Positions 53,012-64,000 of a stretch of 64,000 nucleotides of DNA are shown here, piece after piece. This DNA is from Limnephilus marmoratus (lineage: Eukaryota; Arthropoda; Insecta; Trichoptera; Limnephilidae): the NCBI GenBank assembly GCA_917880885.1, contig OU862922.1:22320627-22384626 (forward strand), written 5' to 3'. The notes under the pieces were generated by a model that ran no database searches, was not told the origin of the DNA, and saw nothing but the letters and a program-made list of their open reading frames with translations. A program made the position numbers and the translations under genes. The first letter of the stretch is position 1. Every line of letters starts with the position of its first letter.

Positions 53012-56000
53012 TGTGATGAACCTGCTTTGTCAGATGGTTGGCGAATAATTTTTTTTTAAATAACAAATATTACTGAAAGCGGAATTAAAGGGGTCTGAAG
53101 CAATTGGGGCTGGCCTGTCGAGGAAGGATTTATCTACTAGGGTAACGAAAGCGTTCAACAAATCAGAATAAGTATCGAACCTTATTAGGGGCGTCCCATC
53201 GATCACAGGAAAGGGCGAAATCTGATGCCTCTTGGTGGAGTTAGAACAAAATATTGTCCCACGTTTTAGGGGGTAGTGATGTTAAGTGGAAGGAGCCACT
53301 CCGCTCTCGTCATAAATCGCGGTTTGAAGGAAAGAGGACGGAGTCGGCAACGAGTGGTTTCACGTTTGAAATCGGCGAGAAAAAGGCTCAGGGTTCAGAT
53401 TGGATTTTGGGTTATTTAGATAACGCAGATGAAAAATGTGTTCGATCCCTTGTATTTGAGTGGGTTGTCAAGATCGATACATTAAAGCTGAATTTATCTC
53501 TTGATTTTACGTGTACGAGATTCAAGAAAGTAATTAGTGAAACTAATAAAAATTAATGTCCTGTCAGAACTTTAAATTATGTGCAAATTCAAGTATTTTT
53601 CCTGAAGTGCAGTTCGCATAACTCTGAGAACTTATGAGTGATAAATTAATGTAAAAAACGTTGGAAGGTAGGTTTGACATTGGACGTGCGAGTTGGAAGG
53701 AGGGTAGATTGGACAGACATCCTTGAGTCGAAGAAGGGGCTGGTCGTGGAATTTCGAAAGAGTGTTGTGGCTCGCTGTGGACTTAGCGAAACGAGAAGTG
53801 TTTGTTAAAACTAACTTTAGTGAAAATTTTACAGTAATTCATTGTGTAAGATGAAGAAATTTGGTGTTGTGTTACTTACTTAATACAGATAATCGTTGTT
53901 AAAATTCGCGATTGCCGCGCTATAAACATTTAAATTTGGGAATAGAGACTTATTAAAGTATTGGACTCCTGTCATAATTAATAATAATAACAATAATATC
54001 CTTATTGAACGAGATCTGCGAGATAATAATAAAAAAATACAGACTCAGTGTTAATGCTTACAGTGGTTTTAAAATTACATAAGTACGAAAAGGGATATCA
54101 ACTGAAAACCCTAAATACGAACACTAGATAAGTGAAGAATATAAAACGGTTATAATATTGGGTTTCCCAATAATCCGCCACTGGACTAGCCTGTGTTGAG
54201 GCCGTCAATTCTAAGTCGACTTATAATTCTCGTAAACAGGCCTACATTGAAATGTAATCACATAATAGATTGGTTACATAAATAATAATTGCAACTTATC
54301 ATTCATTATGTAGAGACAAAAATATAACAATAAATATTTGTCTTGAGTAACGGCAATGGTCCCGAATCATAATAATAATCCCGTAGAAAACATTCCATCC
54401 TTCATTTAAGGACAGTGCAACGAATAAAATAATGATAATAATAAAAATAGTGGAAAAATGGTGGTAATTCGGTTGAGAAGTTTTAGCCAGAATAATTAGA
54501 GTTTAGATAATAAATGTACAGTCAGTCGAAAGCTAGAAATGCAGTTTTGAAAAGAGTTGACTGTGAGATCTCGTAAGAAAAGGCTTACCAAAAGCGCGCG
54601 AACCGGGGAGTGTTTTGGGAATTTTTCGAAGACTTAGCGAAAAAACGTTCGGTGGATTGTCGAGCTAACTTCAGTGGATTTTGTGCAAGGTGTTATTCAA
54701 TTAGATTCAGGGAAAGGGGTACGAGCCAGTGGTGAAAAGCTTTTAGGAACTTTAAAAAGTTAGTGAAATTGTTTAAGAACAGTGAGAATATCGAGTTGTA
54801 ATAACAGTCATTAATTCGGTTTAAACAAGCGTGATCTAATAATAAAAACTTCAGTATTACTACAATTTAAACGGTGTCGACAAATAAATGATAATAATAA
54901 AATTGCGGGTTTTAAATCAGAAATAATAATAGGATATAAAAAAAAATCTTAATTACGATCAAACAATCGTTCTCTTGAAATGGAAAAAAATGTATTCCGA
55001 ATAGTTAGAAATAAAACAATAATAATAATAATCTATGAAAACGTTCAATCTAGTGGTTTCGATACGAAGATGTAACAAGCGGTAATTTAACCTTAGAGAG
55101 CACACATATTTAAAGAGGGACGATAGGTATATTTGAAGTAATCTTCAAACATCGGACAACAGGAGTACATTACAATTGCGAGATAGTCAGACTGAAGCGA
55201 TAAAGATACCTCCAATCAAATTCAGACTATAAGGGGAGGGGGTTAAATTTAATCGTAAATCTAAGGTTACGTTAGGCCTCGTCGTACAAAAATTTAGGAA
55301 ATCGTAGGGAGGGGCCTTTGTGTTTTCTCCATAGGTACAGGTCTACAGGATACGTAATTAAGATACAATTGGTCGTGTTTTCCCGACCGGAGAATTAAAC
55401 AATTACGTATGGGTGAGTTAAAGAATCTATATTTAAATTACAGGTATCTGGTTGCAGAGTGACGTGAATGGAACGCGAGCCCTGGGCAGTAAATTTCAAC
55501 AGTTCCAGCGCCGAGAAAATTAATATTATTTAAGCAGCTGATATGGATATGTTTAGCGTTATTATCATCTAGGGCAGTGACGTTTTCTCCCAGACAGCTG
55601 ATGCCGTGCGGTCGGGGGAACGGACGCAAAAAATGAACGAGCAATCGAGGTACCTACATCTCGGAGATGTTGTACACCCAACCAAATGGGGAGCGTCTCG
55701 AGAGTACGACATATCAAATTGAAGGCGATTACTGAAGGGCGAGCAGCTGAACATCTTTAGACAAGGGAGCAGAAGAGCAGAATCACGATATAAACTATGA
55801 AACAAATAAAACTAACAGGTACTCTGCTGAATTCCTACTTCTTGAATTACGCTTTTTTAAGTTCTTCACGATTGACGAATGTGTTGGTGACACCGAGACT
55901 ACACATTATGTGAGAAATTGGTGGTCGAGTGGTAAGGGTCCTTCCCACATTGTCATGTTAGGGAGGAGGAGGGTTGCCCTCCATAGACTGATCGGGTCTC

Positions 56001-57257
56001 GCGAGGTGCTGGAAGCAATTCCCTTTCGCGGGACTATGTCGAGCGAATGGGCGCAACAGGGTCGTGTGAAATGAGATGCCAATGGTAAGACAGGGCATGG
56101 TTCGCAGACGGAGGCGTTTGGCCGAAAGCATCTCGCGTTGCCTGCAAGGTAGTATGGAAATGCGCCAACAGGTCATCTGTGGGACGGATTCCTGTAGCAT
56201 CATCACATTTTTTAGTCCTGTCGACCCAGAAGCAAACGTAATGCCCACAAGGTGAGGATTATGTCAGCTCCTGGAGGTGGAGTGTAACGCTAGGTCGGTC
56301 ACGTGGGAGGACGGATCTGCCTGTCACAAGCTTACCCCACTTGTACCGTGAATAGAGTCTTGATAAGGGACGAAATAGATTACCCCTTCTAGAGCCAGTA
56401 AAGTAGTTCCGGAGGTGTTCGATACTGGAGTTGTCTGGGAAAGGTTTGAAGGCATGCCGTTCTTCTTTTGTTATGGAGGGGTCCGGGTATCTGGTTTATC
56501 GTCAAGAGATTTTCTGGGTGCCATGGGTATAGCCTCATCATGCATTGGTCGGAGGGTCGTGTTCTGAGAGCTGACCACCTAGTCAACTTGGTCAAGTGGA
56601 GGAGCCAGTATTTGCTTGCAAAAAATTCCTTCCACATCACATCCATTTTATCCTCTATCCCGTCCTTATACTTCCATCCTAGGTATAAGTTTGTGTTTAC
56701 TAACAACAGAACATATTATCACGATTATGTATAGGATATAGCCATGGAGAGCGGTGCAGAGAATCGCCAATTATCCGCATGAAATGAAACATTCCAGGTA
56801 CGTACATTAAAACTTATTAGGACGTAGAGGGGGAGAGATCAATTTTATAGCCTAGCGAGAGTAATAACAACAGTGCTCATTATGTGAGACAAATTTAGGA
56901 TAGTTTAGACAGGGCGTGTCCTTCAGACGTCTAAGAGATACAGAGTAATTCTTCCACACCTTACCTAAAAGAACCGAAAGTTACCACGAAAGACATTAAA
57001 TACCTATCCTAGATGTTCTAGGTGCTCCGAAAAAAAAAATCACACAACGTGGAGAAAAGGGTTTATTGTAAGAATTTCCCGGAAAACTACCTTACTGTGT
57101 TCAGTCACAGGGGTGGGAAAAATGAGTCATGATTCAAAACATTATTGGCGAATCATTCAGTAGGTACGAGAGGAAGATCTACCAACCGGAGATCTGAACG
57201 CACACGAGAAGAAGAAATATTTAAAAGTTTTCATTAGGGGGGGGTTGAAACATCACA
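53012..57257 (+). repeat. 5' LTR, 4,246 bp
   Basis: Boundaries TGTGATGAACCTG and GGGGTTGAAACATCACA. The composition is mosaic: AT-rich with many AATAAT runs in 53900-55100, GC-richer in 55450-56750. It holds several frames of 68-105 codons (a 100-codon plus frame at 53254-53556, starting without a clear context, and minus frames at 55438-55644, 55569-55805, 55958-56248 and 56389-56706). None has a recognisable domain. An AATAAA at about 55803 could serve for polyadenylation. No splitting into U3/R/U5 is possible by eye. Confidence 0.92.
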
Positions 57258-57259
57258 AG

Positions 57260-57272
57260 TGGTGCCGTGACC
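57260..57272 (+). other. Primer-binding-site-like sequence
   Basis: TGGTGCCGTGACC starts 2 nt after the CATCACA end of the 5' LTR. The leading TGG matches the CCA end of a tRNA, and the position is standard for reverse-transcription priming. Similar TGGTGCCGTGACC sites are, from memory, used by BEL/Pao-type elements; the tRNA is not determined here. Confidence 0.7.
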
Positions 57273-57799
57273 AGGAGGTAAGGTTTTAAAAGCTGGAGGA
57301 ATTTAAATGTATCTTAGTGCAATTTGAAGGACAGTTACGAATTATTACGTGGGAAGAAAAGCTTTAAAAAAGAAAAAAAAAAAAAAAAATAAGTAGGCTA
57401 GAATAGAAAAAACAAAAATGTATTTAAACAAATCTGTAGCCAAGAGTTTTAAATCTGCAGATGTAGGTCATTGCCTCTTAGACGGGTAGATAAAATAAAT
57501 AGAAATTTTGTTAACAAAACCAACAACGAAGATTTACAACCCCAACGGTTTAAATGTAGGTCATTGCCTTTTAAGTCAGGGTGCGGAGAAGAAAAAAATG
57601 GGATGCTACAAAAAAGGTACAGTGCACATCATAAAAATCGAAGATTTATGACCTTGCGTTCGACTATCGTAACTAGGTCAGGAATGCAACGACTCGGGGC
57701 GAGAAAAAATAGTACGGTGACCCAGGGCGGAAAGTAAACAAATCACTAGCTTAAAATAACTGTAATAATCACTTGGAAGAGAATTAAATCGTTGCAATA

Positions 57800-58140
57800 A
57801 GAGGTTTTAGTGAATTAGGGAGGAGATGAGACCAATCAAATAGTTATTACATTCAAACGTGTTTAGGCTAGGAAATTTCATGTCTAAGAAGAAGGGATTT
57901 TAGTGGGTTAGGGAGGGGATAAGATCAACCAAATGGTCACTACATTCGACGTGTTTAGTTTAGAAAATTTTCATGTTAAATGAATAAGGAATTTTTATGG
58001 CTTAGGGAGGGGGCGGAACCAATCGATTGGTTATTAAATTCAAGCATGGTTAGGTTAGAACAAATTCATGTTTAAAAGCGATAAAAGGATTCTTTTAGGC
58101 TTAGGGAGGAAACGTAATCAGTTAAAAGGCTTTTAGTGGA
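57800..58140 (+). repeat. ~92-bp tandem repeat, about 3.5 units
   Basis: Units start near 57801, 57895, 57987 and 58086. Each contains TTAG(T/G)G(A/G)(A/T)TTAGGGAGG or GGCTTAGGGAGG, an ACCAATC/CAACC-like word, a GTTATTA/GTCACTA word and GTTTAG...ATTTCATGT. Units differ by about 15-25 percent, so the array is older than the LTR pair. Confidence 0.8.
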
Positions 58141-58194
58141 TTTAGACATGTTCGGGTCACACTACACTGGTAGGGGAGATTTTGAATCAAATGG

Positions 58195-58400
58195 GTTGGG
58201 ATTTTTTTTTTTATAAAAGAAAGACAAACATTCCCGGGTTACGAATAACCCAACAATGTTTGAAAATCTCCTACTACCACCACAGAAAGCCGAAAATGTT
58301 GCTTGTGTTGTGATGGAGGACTTAGCCAGCCGAGGAATTGAACACGCGACGCCCAGATGGGATCCAAGCGCTATGCCCACTCAGCCACCGACCAGTCATC
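58195..58400 (-). repeat. SINE-B, tRNA-derived, within the LTR element
   Basis: On the minus strand from about 58398: GGTCGGTGGCTGAGTGGGCA then TAGCGC (A-box part), GGATCCCATCTGGGCG, GTGTTCAATTCC (B box), a body with TAAGTCCTCCATCAC, and the 3' part GGGTTATTCGTAACCCGGGA then ATGTTTGTCTTTCTTTTATA with an A/T tail. A second, head-less copy lies at 32560-32690. Clear target duplications were not found. Confidence 0.7.
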
Positions 58401-58842
58401 AGTGAGAGTTGCGCCGTACGTCAATTAAAATAAAATTTTGAACATAATAAGTAGGGTATTTAGAGGTATTCACCCTTCGATATGAAGCAGCGAGAAAGTA
58501 TGTCATGTATTAGGGCAGATAGTTCTTCGATGATTCATTTCAGTGTCGATTCACCGTAGCGAGTATAATTTTGGTTAGTTGACCTACAATAAGGTTTGAA
58601 AATTCTTTAAACTGGGGTGACCGGACAACAAACCAGTAGAAACAATGATGCAATCGGGCCAACATTGAGTAGTCCTGTTCATACACTAATTGTTATATTG
58701 AATGGAGACGGTCTAGCGCACGACAAAAACAAAAATTATATTGATAGGTAATAATGTCTTTTCTTAGTTTATCAATGGGAAAAAAATGTTAGTTTATTTT
58801 GAAGGGAGACAGTAGAGATAGCCTAACGAAGGACAAAAACAT

Positions 58843-59049
58843 ATGACAAGAAACAAAAGAAAGGTCGGTCACACTCGTAAAAATTGCGCACGATATAGAA
58901 AAAAAAAACGGAGGAAACTAAACAGCGAAGAATGCAGAAAAAAATGGTTACAGGAACGGTCGGCGGGCGTAAACAGATGTAGGGGCGAAGCATTAGAAGA
59001 CCGATGGAGGCAGGGCCGAATTGGAAAGACGCTCCAGGGTTCTTTATAA
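58843..59049 (+). pseudogene. Possible gag nucleocapsid relic
   Basis: A 68-codon, strongly basic frame beginning MTRNKRKVGHTRKNCARYRK. VGHTRKNC matches the second half of a CCHC zinc knuckle (G-H-x4-C), but the two upstream cysteines are replaced (Thr and Lys at the expected spacing). It ends at TAA 59047. As the only hint of coding in the internal region it could be what is left of gag; by itself it is weak. Confidence 0.3.
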
Positions 59050-59331
59050 GGAAAATAAATAAATTAATTAAAAAACAGTAACCATCGGAATGTGGGGCAG
59101 TGGAAAGTTTGTGTAAGGTTAAATTGTTGGAAAAAAAAAAACCTGAAGGAGGAGAAGGGGGTAGAACGGACAGTTAACCTGCGAGGGATAGGGATACACA
59201 ACATTTAGGTACGACAAATTTTGGGAAAGAAAAAACATGGAGGGGAGGGGGAAACAAACCAAAACCTGTATTTAGAAATGACTCCACTGACCAACCACTA
59301 ATAGCGTGTTTTGACACTGGAGATAATTTCT

Positions 59332-59341
59332 ATAGGGAGGC
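59332..59341 (+). other. Polypurine-tract-like sequence before 3' LTR
   Basis: ATAGGGAGGC lies directly before TGTGATG. It is short for a polypurine tract and ends in C, but it is in the correct place. Confidence 0.45.
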
Positions 59342-62300
59342 TGTGATGAACCTGCTTTGTCAGATGGTTGGCGAATAATTTTTTTTTAAATAACAAATAT
59401 TACTGAAAGCGGAATTAAAGGGGTCTGAAGCAATTGGGGCTGGCCTGTCGAGGAAGGATTTATCTACTAGGGTAACGAAAGCGTTCAACAAATCAGAATA
59501 AGTATCGAACCTTATTAGGGGCGTCCCATCGATCACAGGAAAGGGCGAAATCTGATGCCTCTTGGTGGAGTTAGAACAAAATATTGTCCCACGTTTTAGG
59601 GGGTAGTGATGTTAAGTGGAAGGAGCCACTCCGCTCTCGTCATAAATCGCGGTTTGAAGGAAAGAGGACGGAGTCGGCAACGAGTGGTTTCACGTTTGAA
59701 ATCGGCGAGAAAAAGGCTCAGGGTTCAGATTGGATTTTGGGTTATTTAGATAACGCAGATGAAAAATGTGTTCGATCCCTTGTATTTGAGTGGGTTGTCA
59801 AGATCGATACATTAAAGCTGAATTTATCTCTTGATTTTACGTGTACGAGATTCAAGAAAGTAATTAGTGAAACTAATAAAAATTAATGTCCTGTCAGAAC
59901 TTTAAATTATGTGCAAATTCAAGTATTTTTCCTGAAGTGCAGTTCGCATAACTCTGAGAACTTATGAGTGATAAATTAATGTAAAAAACGTTGGAAGGTA
60001 GGTTTGACATTGGACGTGCGAGTTGGAAGGAGGGTAGATTGGACAGACATCCTTGAGTCGAAGAAGGGGCTGGTCGTGGAATTTCGAAAGAGTGTTGTGG
60101 CTCGCTGTGGACTTAGCGAAACGAGAAGTGTTTGTTAAAACTAACTTTAGTGAAAATTTTACAGTAATTCATTGTGTAAGATGAAGAAATTTGGTGTTGT
60201 GTTACTTACTTAATACAGATAATCGTTGTTAAAATTCGCGATTGCCGCGCTATAAACATTTAAATTTGGGAATAGAGACTTATTAAAGTATTGGACTCCT
60301 GTCATAATTAATAATAATAACAATAATATCCTTATTGAACGAGATCTGCGAGATAATAATAAAAAAATACAGACTCAGTGTTAATGCTTACAGTGGTTTT
60401 AAAATTACATAAGTACGAAAAGGGATATCAACTGAAAACCCTAAATACGAACACTAGATAAGTGAAGAATATAAAACGGTTATAATATTGGGTTTCCCAA
60501 TAATCCGCCACTGGACTAGCCTGTGTTGAGGCCGTCAATTCTAAGTCGACTTATAATTCTCGTAAACAGGCCTACATTGAAATGTAATCACATAATAGAT
60601 TGGTTACATAAATAATAATTGCAACTTATCATTCATTATGTAGAGACAAAAATATAACAATAAATATTTGTCTTGAGTAACGGCAATGGTCCCGAATCAT
60701 AATAATAATCCCGTAGAAAACATTCCATCCTTCATTTAAGGACAGTGCAACGAATAAAATAATGATAATAATAAAAATAGTGGAAAAATGGTGGTAATTC
60801 GGTTGAGAAGTTTTAGCCAGAATAATTAGAGTTTAGATAATAAATGTACAGTCAGTCGAAAGCTAGAAATGCAGTTTTGAAAAGAGTTGACTGTGAGATC
60901 TCGTAAGAAAAGGCTTACCAAAAGCGCGCGAACCGGGGAGTGTTTTGGGAATTTTTCGAAGACTTAGCGAAAAAACGTTCGGTGGATTGTCGAGCTAACT
61001 TCAGTGGATTTTGTGCAAGGTGTTATTCAATTAGATTCAGGGAAAGGGGTACGAGCCAGTGGTGAAAAGCTTTTAGGAACTTTAAAAAGTTAGTGAAATT
61101 GTTTAAGAACAGTGAGAATATCGAGTTGTAATAACAGTCATTAATTCGGTTTAAACAAGCGTGATCTAATAATAAAAACTTCAGTATTACTACAATTTAA
61201 ACGGTGTCGACAAATAAATGATAATAATAAAATTGCGGGTTTTAAATCAGAAATAATAATAGGATATAAAAAAAAATCTTAATTACGATCAAACAATCGT
61301 TCTCTTGAAATGGAAAAAAATGTATTCCGAATAGTTAGAAATAAAACAATAATAATAATAATCTATGAAAACGTTCAATCTAGTGGTTTCGATACGAAGA
61401 TGTAACAAGCGGTAATTTAACCTTAGAGAGCACACATATTTAAAGAGGGACGATAGGTATATTTGAAGTAATCTTCAAACATCGGACAACAGGAGTACAT
61501 TACAATTGCGAGATAGTCAGACTGAAGCGATAAAGATACCTCCAATCAAATTCAGACTATAAGGGGAGGGGGTTAAATTTAATCGTAAATCTAAGGTTAC
61601 GTTAGGCCTCGTCGTACAAAAATTTAGGAAATCGTAGGGAGGGGCCTTTGTGTTTTCTCCATAGGTACAGGTCTACAGGATACGTAATTAAGATACAATT
61701 GGTCGTGTTTTCCCGACCGGAGAATTAAACAATTACGTATGGGTGAGTTAAAGAATCTATATTTAAATTACAGGTATCTGGTTGCAGAGTGACGTGAATG
61801 GAACGCGAGCCCTGGGCAGTAAATTTCAACAGTTCCAGCGCCGAGAAAATTAATATTATTTAAGCAGCTGATATGGATATGTTTAGCGTTATTATCATCT
61901 AGGGCAGTGACGTTTTCTCCCAGACAGCTGATGCCGTGCGGTCGGGGGAACGGACGCAAAAAATGAACGAGCAATCGAGGTACCTACATCTCGGAGATGT
62001 TGTACACCCAACCAAATGGGGAGCGTCTCGAGAGTACGACATATCAAATTGAAGGCGATTACTGAAGGGCGAGCAGCTGAACATCTTTAGACAAGGGAGC
62101 AGAAGAGCAGAATCACGATATAAACTATGAAACAAATAAAACTAACAGGTACTCTGCTGAATTCCTACTTCTTGAATTACGCTTTTTTAAGTTCTTCACG
62201 ATTGACGAATGTGTTGGTGACACCGAGACTACACATTATGTGAGAAATTGGTGGTCGAGTGGTAAGGGTCCTTCCCACATTGTCATGTTAGGGAGGAGGA

Positions 62301-63587
62301 GGGTTGCCCTCCATAGACTGATCGGGTCTCGCGAGGTGCTGGAAGCAATTCCCTTTCGCGGGACTATGTCGAGCGAATGGGCGCAACAGGGTCGTGTGAA
62401 ATGAGATGCCAATGGTAAGACAGGGCATGGTTCGCAGACGGAGGCGTTTGGCCGAAAGCATCTCGCGTTGCCTGCAAGGTAGTATGGAAATGCGCCAACA
62501 GGTCATCTGTGGGACGGATTCCTGTAGCATCATCACATTTTTTAGTCCTGTCGACCCAGAAGCAAACGTAATGCCCACAAGGTGAGGATTATGTCAGCTC
62601 CTGGAGGTGGAGTGTAACGCTAGGTCGGTCACGTGGGAGGACGGATCTGCCTGTCACAAGCTTACCCCACTTGTACCGTGAATAGAGTCTTGATAAGGGA
62701 CGAAATAGATTACCCCTTCTAGAGCCAGTAAAGTAGTTCCGGAGGTGTTCGATACTGGAGTTGTCTGGGAAAGGTTTGAAGGCATGCCGTTCTTCTTTTG
62801 TTATGGAGGGGTCCGGGTATCTGGTTTATCGTCAAGAGATTTTCTGGGTGCCATGGGTATAGCCTCATCATGCATTGGTCGGAGGGTCGTGTTCTGAGAG
62901 CTGACCACCTAGTCAACTTGGTCAAGTGGAGGAGCCAGTATTTGCTTGCAAAAAATTCCTTCCACATCACATCCATTTTATCCTCTATCCCGTCCTTATA
63001 CTTCCATCCTAGGTATAAGTTTGTGTTTACTAACAACAGAACATATTATCACGATTATGTATAGGATATAGCCATGGAGAGCGGTGCAGAGAATCGCCAA
63101 TTATCCGCATGAAATGAAACATTCCAGGTACGTACATTAAAACTTATTAGGACGTAGAGGGGGAGAGATCAATTTTATAGCCTAGCGAGAGTAATAACAA
63201 CAGTGCTCATTATGTGAGACAAATTTAGGATAGTTTAGACAGGGCGTGTCCTTCAGACGTCTAAGAGATACAGAGTAATTCTTCCACACCTTACCTAAAA
63301 GAACCGAAAGTTACCACGAAAGACATTAAATACCTATCCTAGATGTTCTAGGTGCTCCGAAAAAAAAAATCACACAACGTGGAGAAAAGGGTTTATTGTA
63401 AGAATTTCCCGGAAAACTACCTTACTGTGTTCAGTCACAGGGGTGGGAAAAATGAGTCATGATTCAAAACATTATTGGCGAATCATTCAGTAGGTACGAG
63501 AGGAAGATCTACCAACCGGAGATCTGAACGCACACGAGAAGAAGAAATATTTAAAAGTTTTCATTAGGGGGGGGTTGAAACATCACA
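59342..63587 (+). repeat. 3' LTR, 4,246 bp
   Basis: Same sequence as 53012-57257 at every place checked. It is followed by CTTATTACC, of which CTTA is the target-site duplication. The frames at 59584, 61768, 61899, 62288, 62719 and 62798 repeat those of the 5' LTR exactly. Confidence 0.92.
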
Positions 63588-64000
63588 CTTATTACCTATC
63601 TCAACGTCACATCACAGCATAACGTAATAATATTATGTTACTTCTTCACAAGATAACAACAAATCGCAAATAAATATAAATCGCAAATAAATATAAACAA
63701 CCTCAAAATATTGGGATATTACTTATTTTAAACCGCATTATACAAACCATCTTTAAAAAATCTTACAATAAACCTATCATGAAAATTATCAGATGTTCAA
63801 CAAACTCAAAGAAAAATAAGCCGAGAATGTTCGAGTACAACAATTTGAAGTTTATTTTGTAAAAAAAAACATAATTAAACCAAATAACACCAGAACTGAC
63901 CCGCTAAATAACGTTATTTTCTAAATTTAATGACGATGTCCTCGAAACGGTAAAAATATCTGCATTCCTAATACTTACTTGTACGAACTAAACAGTTTAA
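63588..64000. other. AT-rich flank after the LTR element
   Basis: The CTTA duplication, then AT-rich DNA with a short tandem AAATCGCAAATAAATATAA (63660-63697). No gene is seen. Confidence 0.5.

Larger units (their letters stand above)
57258..59341 (+). other. Internal region of the LTR element, non-coding
   Basis: 2,084 bp with no protease, reverse transcriptase, integrase or capsid motif. In order it contains the primer-binding-site-like sequence, a strong splice-donor-like AGGAGGTAAGG (57273-57283), two copies of AAATGTAGGTCATTGCCT-like words about 90 bp apart (57462 and 57553), a ~92-bp tandem array (57800-58130), a reversed SINE (58195-58400), a lysine-rich frame with a gag-like half-knuckle (58843-59049) and G-rich purine tracts near 59150-59260. 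Confidence 0.85.
53012..63587 (+). mobile_element. Large non-autonomous LTR retrotransposon (LARD-like), complete
   Basis: 10,576 bp. Two direct repeats of 4,246 bp (53012-57257 and 59342-63587) keep a constant 6,330-bp offset from first to last base. All positions I compared are identical, and every longer frame occurs unchanged in both. Each begins TGTGATG and ends CATCACA, the TG...CA form of LTRs with an extended 7-bp inverted terminus. The genomic flanks carry CTTA on both sides (53008-53011 and 63588-63591), a 4-bp target duplication. The internal region (2,084 bp) starts with a primer-binding-site-like sequence and ends with a short purine run, but lacks gag-pol. Long LTRs with a non-coding interior define LARD-type elements, which move with enzymes from a relative. 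Identical LTRs imply a very recent insertion. Confidence 0.9.

Noticed and set aside
53254..53556. 100-codon plus frame repeated at 59584
   Set aside because: It is inside the LTR and has no recognisable domain. It is present twice only because the LTR is, so I do not call it as a gene.
53012..63587. Simple segmental tandem duplication
   Set aside because: TG...CA inverted termini, CTTA on both outer flanks and a primer-binding-like site after the first copy are better explained by an LTR element. Assembly duplication remains possible.
1..64000. CRISPR array, bacterial operons or phage genes
   Set aside because: The repeats are tandem or dispersed eukaryotic types. No spaced direct repeats with unique spacers and no ribosome-binding-site-led gene clusters are present.

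Overview
The window looks like non-coding, transposon-dense DNA from an arthropod nuclear genome, most likely an insect. Reasons: it is AT-rich throughout, no long cellular open reading frame or bacterial operon is present, and it holds a typical arthropod mix of decayed elements: mariner, Helitron, piggyBac-type elements with TTAA target sites, Penelope-like elements (PLEs), several non-LTR (LINE) clades, tRNA-derived SINEs and a LTR element. I cannot fix the insect order from sequence alone. Only one short reading frame (50106-50357, minus, 83 codons, secreted-protein-like) looks like a possible intact cellular gene.

Layout. 1-377 is the end of a 7-bp minisatellite. 378-15,600 is old repeat-rich DNA: LINE reverse-transcriptase C-termini (about 1.4 kb and 6.6-7.0 kb), a TTAA-flanked MITE (3355-3770), a mariner fragment (5.7 kb), a decayed transposon-associated gene (7.6-8.0 kb), PLE-type inverted ends (11.9-12.3 kb) and an internally deleted mariner with intact ends (12,886-13,832). 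15,600-28,300 holds a LINE split by a Helitron, a hAT-like MITE, an R1-type LINE fragment, nested foldbacks, a reversed Helitron and a perfect 51-bp inverted repeat. 28,300-46,500 holds copies of a 0.4-kb retroposon family that all lie the same way round, a foldback element with a piggyBac-type element inserted in one arm, the C-terminus of a Penelope-like protein with a downstream hammerhead-like motif, and two tail-to-tail SINE pairs. 46,500-53,000 is the least repetitive part and contains the small secreted-protein frame.

53,012-63,587 is the outstanding feature: a 10.6-kb element with two LTRs of 4,246 bp each, apparently identical, ending TGTGATG...CATCACA, flanked by a 4-bp CTTA duplication, with a primer-binding-site-like sequence 2 nt after the 5' LTR. 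Its internal region is only 2.08 kb and has no recognisable gag-pol. This is the architecture of a large, non-autonomous LTR retrotransposon (LARD-like) that inserted very recently.

The elements do not act as a pathway. They record successive insertions, several of which can be ordered because one interrupts another: Helitron in LINE (16.4 kb), piggyBac-type element in foldback (35.25 kb), retroposon in TIR element (39.5 kb), and SINE in the LTR element's internal region (58.2 kb). A recurring theme is CUGANGA-hairpin-GAAAC cassettes, resembling hammerhead ribozyme cores, at about ten places. One of them follows a Penelope-type coding end.
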